A DNA stretch of 64,000 nt from Bradyrhizobium cosmicum. GTDB lineage: Bacteria > Pseudomonadota > Alphaproteobacteria > Rhizobiales > Xanthobacteraceae. The notes under the pieces were generated by a model. It saw only the letters and a list, made by a program, of their open reading frames with translations. It had not been told where the DNA came from and made no database searches. Each line of letters begins with the position of its first letter. Within the stretch, counting starts at the first letter, position 1. The position numbers and the translations under genes are program-made. This document shows, piece by piece, positions 61,160-64,000 of the stretch. Location: positions 3,162,001 to 3,226,000 of the forward strand of contig NZ_CP041656.2 in assembly GCF_007290395.2 (NCBI RefSeq), written 5' to 3'.

Positions 61160-62422
61160 ATGACCCATGGTGTCATTGGCAGCGTTGGCGGTCTTGATCC
61201 CGCCAAGCTTGCCGAAGCCGGTCCGGCGCTCCGGCAATTCATCGATCGGGGTGAGCTCGCAGGCATCGTGACGCTCACCTCGCATCGCGGCAAGACCGTT
61301 CAATCCGAGGCGCTTGGATGGTCCGATGTCGAAACGAAGACGGCGATGCGACCGGATACCCTGTTCCGCATCGCCTCGATGACCAAACCGATCACTTCGG
61401 TGGCGGCCTTGATGCTCGTGGAGCAGGGTAGGATCGCGCTGTCGGACCCGATATCGCGCTGGATTCCAGAACTCGCCGAGCCAAAGGTCATGCGGAATGC
61501 CGCGGGGCCGCTGGAAGACACGGTGCCGGCGCGGCGCGAGATCACGCTCGAGGATCTGCTGACGCATCGTTCGGGAATCGCTTACGCGTTCTTCTCGGAG
61601 GGGCCCCTCAAGCAGGCCTATGAGGAGGCGCTTGGCGATCCCGCGATGAATCGTTTGACGCCCGACGAATGGCTGGCGGCGCTCGGCACACTGCCGCTGG
61701 CCTATCAGCCGGGCGAGTTGTTCCACTACGGCCATTCGACGGACGTTCTTGGCTTTCTGATTGGGCGTCTGCTCGGAAAGCCGTTGCGAAGCGTTCTGCG
61801 GGAGATGATCTTCGCGCCGCTGGGCATGGAGAACACGGACTTCTGGCTTCCGCAGGACAGGCGCGGCCATCTCGCCAGCCTCTACGGATATGATGAGACG
61901 GCCGGTCAGCTCTTGAGAGTCGTGCCCGATATGTACGACGAACCGCCGGCCTATACGCCGGGCGGGGGCGGCTTGATTTCGTCCGCGCCGGACTATCACC
62001 GGTTCGCGCTCATGCTGCTCGGCGGCGGCGAGCACGATGGCGTTCGATTGCTGAGGCCCGAGACTGTCCAGCTGATGCGAACGAACCGGCTGACCGATGC
62101 CCAGCGCCAGGTCTCGTTCGCAGGCATGCCGCTCTGGCAGAAATCCGGTTTCGGACTGGGGCTCTCGATTGCCGAAGATCCCATCGACAATCCCTATGCT
62201 TGCGGCGCTCCTGGCTCGATCACCTGGCCGGGCATATTCGGTACCTGGTGGCAAGCCGATCCGGTTCACGATCTGATCATGATCTATCTGATTCAGCATC
62301 AGGTGCCCGTTTCGGCAAACTCGGGCGCGACGATTGCGACGGGCCGTGGCGCCGCGGGCCGAAGGGCCTTGCCGGTCTATCAACGCGCCATCTACGGCGC
62401 ATTGCAGGGTGGACTTGGTTGA
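61160..62422 (+). CDS. Beta-lactamase-fold serine hydrolase/esterase
   Basis: A 420-residue class C beta-lactamase-type serine hydrolase. The SxxK nucleophile is RIASMTKPITS (Ser73, Lys76). YGHSTDVLGFLIGRL supplies the tyrosine motif (YxN variant YGHS), and APGSITWPGIFGTWWQ replaces the KTG region (HxG-like). No signal peptide, so cytoplasmic. Family members are esterases or amidases; the pairing with a solute-binding gene under a TetR suggests uptake and hydrolysis of an ester or amide. Confidence 0.85.
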   Translation: MTHGVIGSVGGLDPAKLAEAGPALRQFIDRGELAGIVTLTSHRGKTVQSEALGWSDVETKTAMRPDTLFRIASMTKPITSVAALMLVEQGRIALSDPISRWIPELAEPKVMRNAAGPLEDTVPARREITLEDLLTHRSGIAYAFFSEGPLKQAYEEALGDPAMNRLTPDEWLAALGTLPLAYQPGELFHYGHSTDVLGFLIGRLLGKPLRSVLREMIFAPLGMENTDFWLPQDRRGHLASLYGYDETAGQLLRVVPDMYDEPPAYTPGGGGLISSAPDYHRFALMLLGGGEHDGVRLLRPETVQLMRTNRLTDAQRQVSFAGMPLWQKSGFGLGLSIAEDPIDNPYACGAPGSITWPGIFGTWWQADPVHDLIMIYLIQHQVPVSANSGATIATGRGAAGRRALPVYQRAIYGALQGGLG

Positions 62423-62514
62423 GCCGAACAACCATCGCGAAGCAGCGATGCGCCGCGTTCGCTAGCGTCTTGCGATACGAACCCAGCGGTTAGGCGGTGT
62501 GGGCTTGCAATCCC

Positions 62515-63096
62515 CTAAGCGCTGCTGCTCGATCGCGCCACATCCACCCCCGCGTTGCGCAACAACACCTTCGCCGCGTCCTTCGCCGCGCGCGCCATCG
62601 CGGGATCGTCGCGCACAAGGTCCTGCGCGATCGCGCCGTCGACCAGCAGCACGAGCTGGGTGGCGAGCGCGTCCGCATCGGCGACGCCGAGTTCGGTCAG
62701 CCGGTCGCGAAACCAGACGCGGCGGCTTTCCTTGAAGGCGACGGCGATCTTTTTCACGGCGCGGTCCGTGGGACCGAGCTCGGCCACCGCATTCACGAAC
62801 GGGCAGCCGCGAAAATCCTTGGCCGAAAAACGCCGCTCGAGCGAATCGAAGGTGGCGAGGATCTGCTCGGCCGGCGGCTTGTCGGAGGGGCGCTGAGCGA
62901 CGAAGCGGCGCTCCAGATAGGCCGCGATCAGCGCGTCCTTGGAGGGGAAGTGGTTGTAGAGCGTGCGCTTGGAGATGCCGATCTCGGCCGCGATGGTGTC
63001 GACGCCGATGGCGCGAATGCCCTGCAGGTAGAACAGCTTGTCGGCGGTCTCGAGGATCCGTTCTTTCATCGTCTGTGGGGCGGGCGGGGGAGCCAT
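62515..63096 (-). CDS. TetR-family transcriptional regulator
   Basis: A 193-residue TetR regulator: ETADKLFYLQGIRAIGVDTI and EIGISKRTLYNHFPSKDALIAAYL form the HTH, followed by GCPFVNAVAELG and a helical C-terminus typical of TetR_C_27/NemR-like repressors. I chose the ATG at 63096; a start at 63129 is possible. It is divergent from an MFS transporter gene and a 12-bp palindrome lies between, so it most likely represses that transporter. Confidence 0.9.
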   Translation of the reverse strand: MAPPPAPQTMKERILETADKLFYLQGIRAIGVDTIAAEIGISKRTLYNHFPSKDALIAAYLERRFVAQRPSDKPPAEQILATFDSLERRFSAKDFRGCPFVNAVAELGPTDRAVKKIAVAFKESRRVWFRDRLTELGVADADALATQLVLLVDGAIAQDLVRDDPAMARAAKDAAKVLLRNAGVDVARSSSSA

Positions 63097-63150
63097 GCGA
63101 CAGCGAACGTCCTCTTGGCTTGACAGCACCGGCTATCCATAGCCTAAGTG

Positions 63151-63162
63151 CACAGGTCTGTG
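63151..63162. promoter_or_regulatory. Palindrome CACAG-GT-CTGTG, likely TetR operator
   Basis: A perfect 12-bp dyad between the divergent TetR (start 63096) and MFS (start 63226) genes. The flanks continue partly symmetric (GTG...TGT). Size is short for a TetR site, so the site probably extends past it. Confidence 0.55.
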
Positions 63163-63225
63163 TAACCAAAATCATTGCGAATTGCAGACGCCGGCGCGCG
63201 CGCCGCGCCCAAGAGGGAGAATGAA

Positions 63226-64000
63226 ATGCCCCTGTTGCAGGTCCTGCGGCCGACCTTGCCCATCCTGATCGGCGCCTCGATCATGTTGACGCTGAGCATG
63301 GGGCTGCGGCAGAGCCTCGGCATCTTCATGCAGCCGCTCACGCATGACATCCACATTTCGATCTCGGATTTCACGCTGGCGCTGGCCGTGCAGAACCTCG
63401 CCTGGGGCTTTCTTCAGCCGCTCGCAGGCGCGATGACTACGCGCTACGGCTTCCGTCCCATCATGATCTTGGGGTCGCTGATGTACATCGCGGGCCTTAT
63501 CCTGATGGCGACCGCGAACGGGCTGGTCAGCATCATGATCGGGGCCGGCGTGCTGATCGGCACCTCGCTCGCGTGCACCGCGGCTGCGATCGCGATGTCG
63601 GTGGCGGCGCGCGCGGTACCCGCAACGGTGCGCTCCACGGTCCTCGGCATCGTCTCCGGCGCGGGCTCGCTCGGCGCGCTGCTGTCGGCGCCGCTCGGGC
63701 AGATGCTCAACGAAGGATTTGGCTGGCGCGCCGGACTCGCCGGTTTCGTGGTGATGTCGGTTCTGATGATTCCCGCGGCCTGGTACGCCGGCCGCGTCGA
63801 CAAGATTCCGCTGCCGAAGCCGGCCGCCGATGACATCAGCGATGCCACCGCCACCACTGCGGCGAGGACCGCGTTCGGCAATGCCTCCTTTGTGGTCATG
63901 ACCTGCGCCTATCTCGTCTGTGGCATGCAGCTGGTGTTCCTCACCACGCATCTGCCGTCGTATCTCGCCATCTGCGGCCTCGATCCGATGCTGAGCGCGC
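63226..64000 (+). CDS. MFS transporter, 5' part (runs off the window)
   Basis: From ATG 63226 (AAGAGGGAGA upstream) at least 258 codons stay open to the window end. Membrane helices appear at LPILIGASIMLTLSMGLRQ, FTLALAVQNLAWGFLQPLAG, the MFS loop TTRYGFRPIMILGS, LMYIAGLILMATANG and GTSLACTAAAIAMSV. This order is the first half plus start of the second half of a 12-helix MFS transporter of the CynX/OFA-like kind. The substrate is unknown. Divergent TetR control fits an inducible exporter or importer. The stop is beyond 64000. Confidence 0.88.
   Translation, partial: MPLLQVLRPTLPILIGASIMLTLSMGLRQSLGIFMQPLTHDIHISISDFTLALAVQNLAWGFLQPLAGAMTTRYGFRPIMILGSLMYIAGLILMATANGLVSIMIGAGVLIGTSLACTAAAIAMSVAARAVPATVRSTVLGIVSGAGSLGALLSAPLGQMLNEGFGWRAGLAGFVVMSVLMIPAAWYAGRVDKIPLPKPAADDISDATATTAARTAFGNASFVVMTCAYLVCGMQLVFLTTHLPSYLAICGLDPMLSA

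Noticed and set aside
1..64000. CRISPR arrays, prophage, transposase genes
   Set aside because: I looked for regularly spaced repeats, integrase/terminase/capsid patterns and transposase motifs and saw none; the repeats present are dispersed palindromes.

Overview
The window reads as the chromosome of a Bradyrhizobium-like alphaproteobacterium (Nitrobacteraceae). Base composition is uniformly GC-rich. The gene set is typical of Rhizobiales: ClpS-ClpA, MipZ, DivK-PleD, EipB, DUF1489, DUF3572, a PHB phasin and dispersed rhizobial palindromes. Genes are dense and on both strands. I see no rRNA operon, phage, CRISPR array or intact insertion sequence. One tRNA is present, tRNA-Leu(GAG).

0-10.4 kb: the tail of an isocitrate lyase/PEP mutase family gene, acylphosphatase, a PAS hybrid histidine kinase, a LysR regulator divergent from a tautomerase gene that lacks its start, a stand-alone DnaB-like ATPase, lipB, a small FliN-like gene behind a CtrA-type box, tRNA-Leu, a frameshifted GlxA-type regulator divergent from a DJ-1/PfpI gene, an orphan ABC solute-binding protein, and a ZigA-like COG0523 GTPase with a perfect 20-bp Zur box.

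10.4-26.6 kb: small unknown genes, two tandem exported polysaccharide deacetylases, mgtE, an aldo/keto reductase, a TolA/TonB-like envelope protein, DUF599, a glutathione transferase, DUF1489, panC, mipZ, an envelope alpha/beta hydrolase, a VWA-like protein and a membrane-tethered J-protein. Two copies of a ~130-bp dispersed repeat lie in opposite orientation here.

26.6-36.7 kb: a D,D-carboxypeptidase with a SPOR domain, a phasin with a clear promoter and paired operators, clpS, clpA, a lipoprotein, an MFS exporter with a 3' frameshift, a cytochrome c with a small membrane partner, and an aldo/keto reductase.

36.8-45.8 kb is the most distinctive part. An AraC regulator is divergent from nitrilase and aldoxime dehydratase genes (aldoxime to nitrile to acid). 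Then come a 32-residue membrane peptide overlapping a 64-residue gene, a small exported protein, a large GT4 glycosyltransferase fused to an alpha-helical barrel-like domain, a GH130-type protein and two more small genes.

45.8-64 kb: an orphan TRAP solute-binding protein, a lytic transglycosylase, AzlC/AzlD-like genes, TrmO, HIT, a COG3146 protein, a RidA-GDPD pair, EipB, a second RidA, a degraded low-GC scar with a NUDIX remnant, dinB with DUF3572, divK-pleD, and two TetR-controlled loci, each with a perfect palindromic operator candidate.

Three genes look damaged: the tautomerase has lost its N-terminus, and the GlxA regulator and the MFS exporter each need one extra base to restore a full-length frame. 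Whether these are real mutations or sequencing errors cannot be told from the sequence alone. Start sites were chosen from Shine-Dalgarno sequences, family N-termini and signal peptides, so many differ from the longest open frame.
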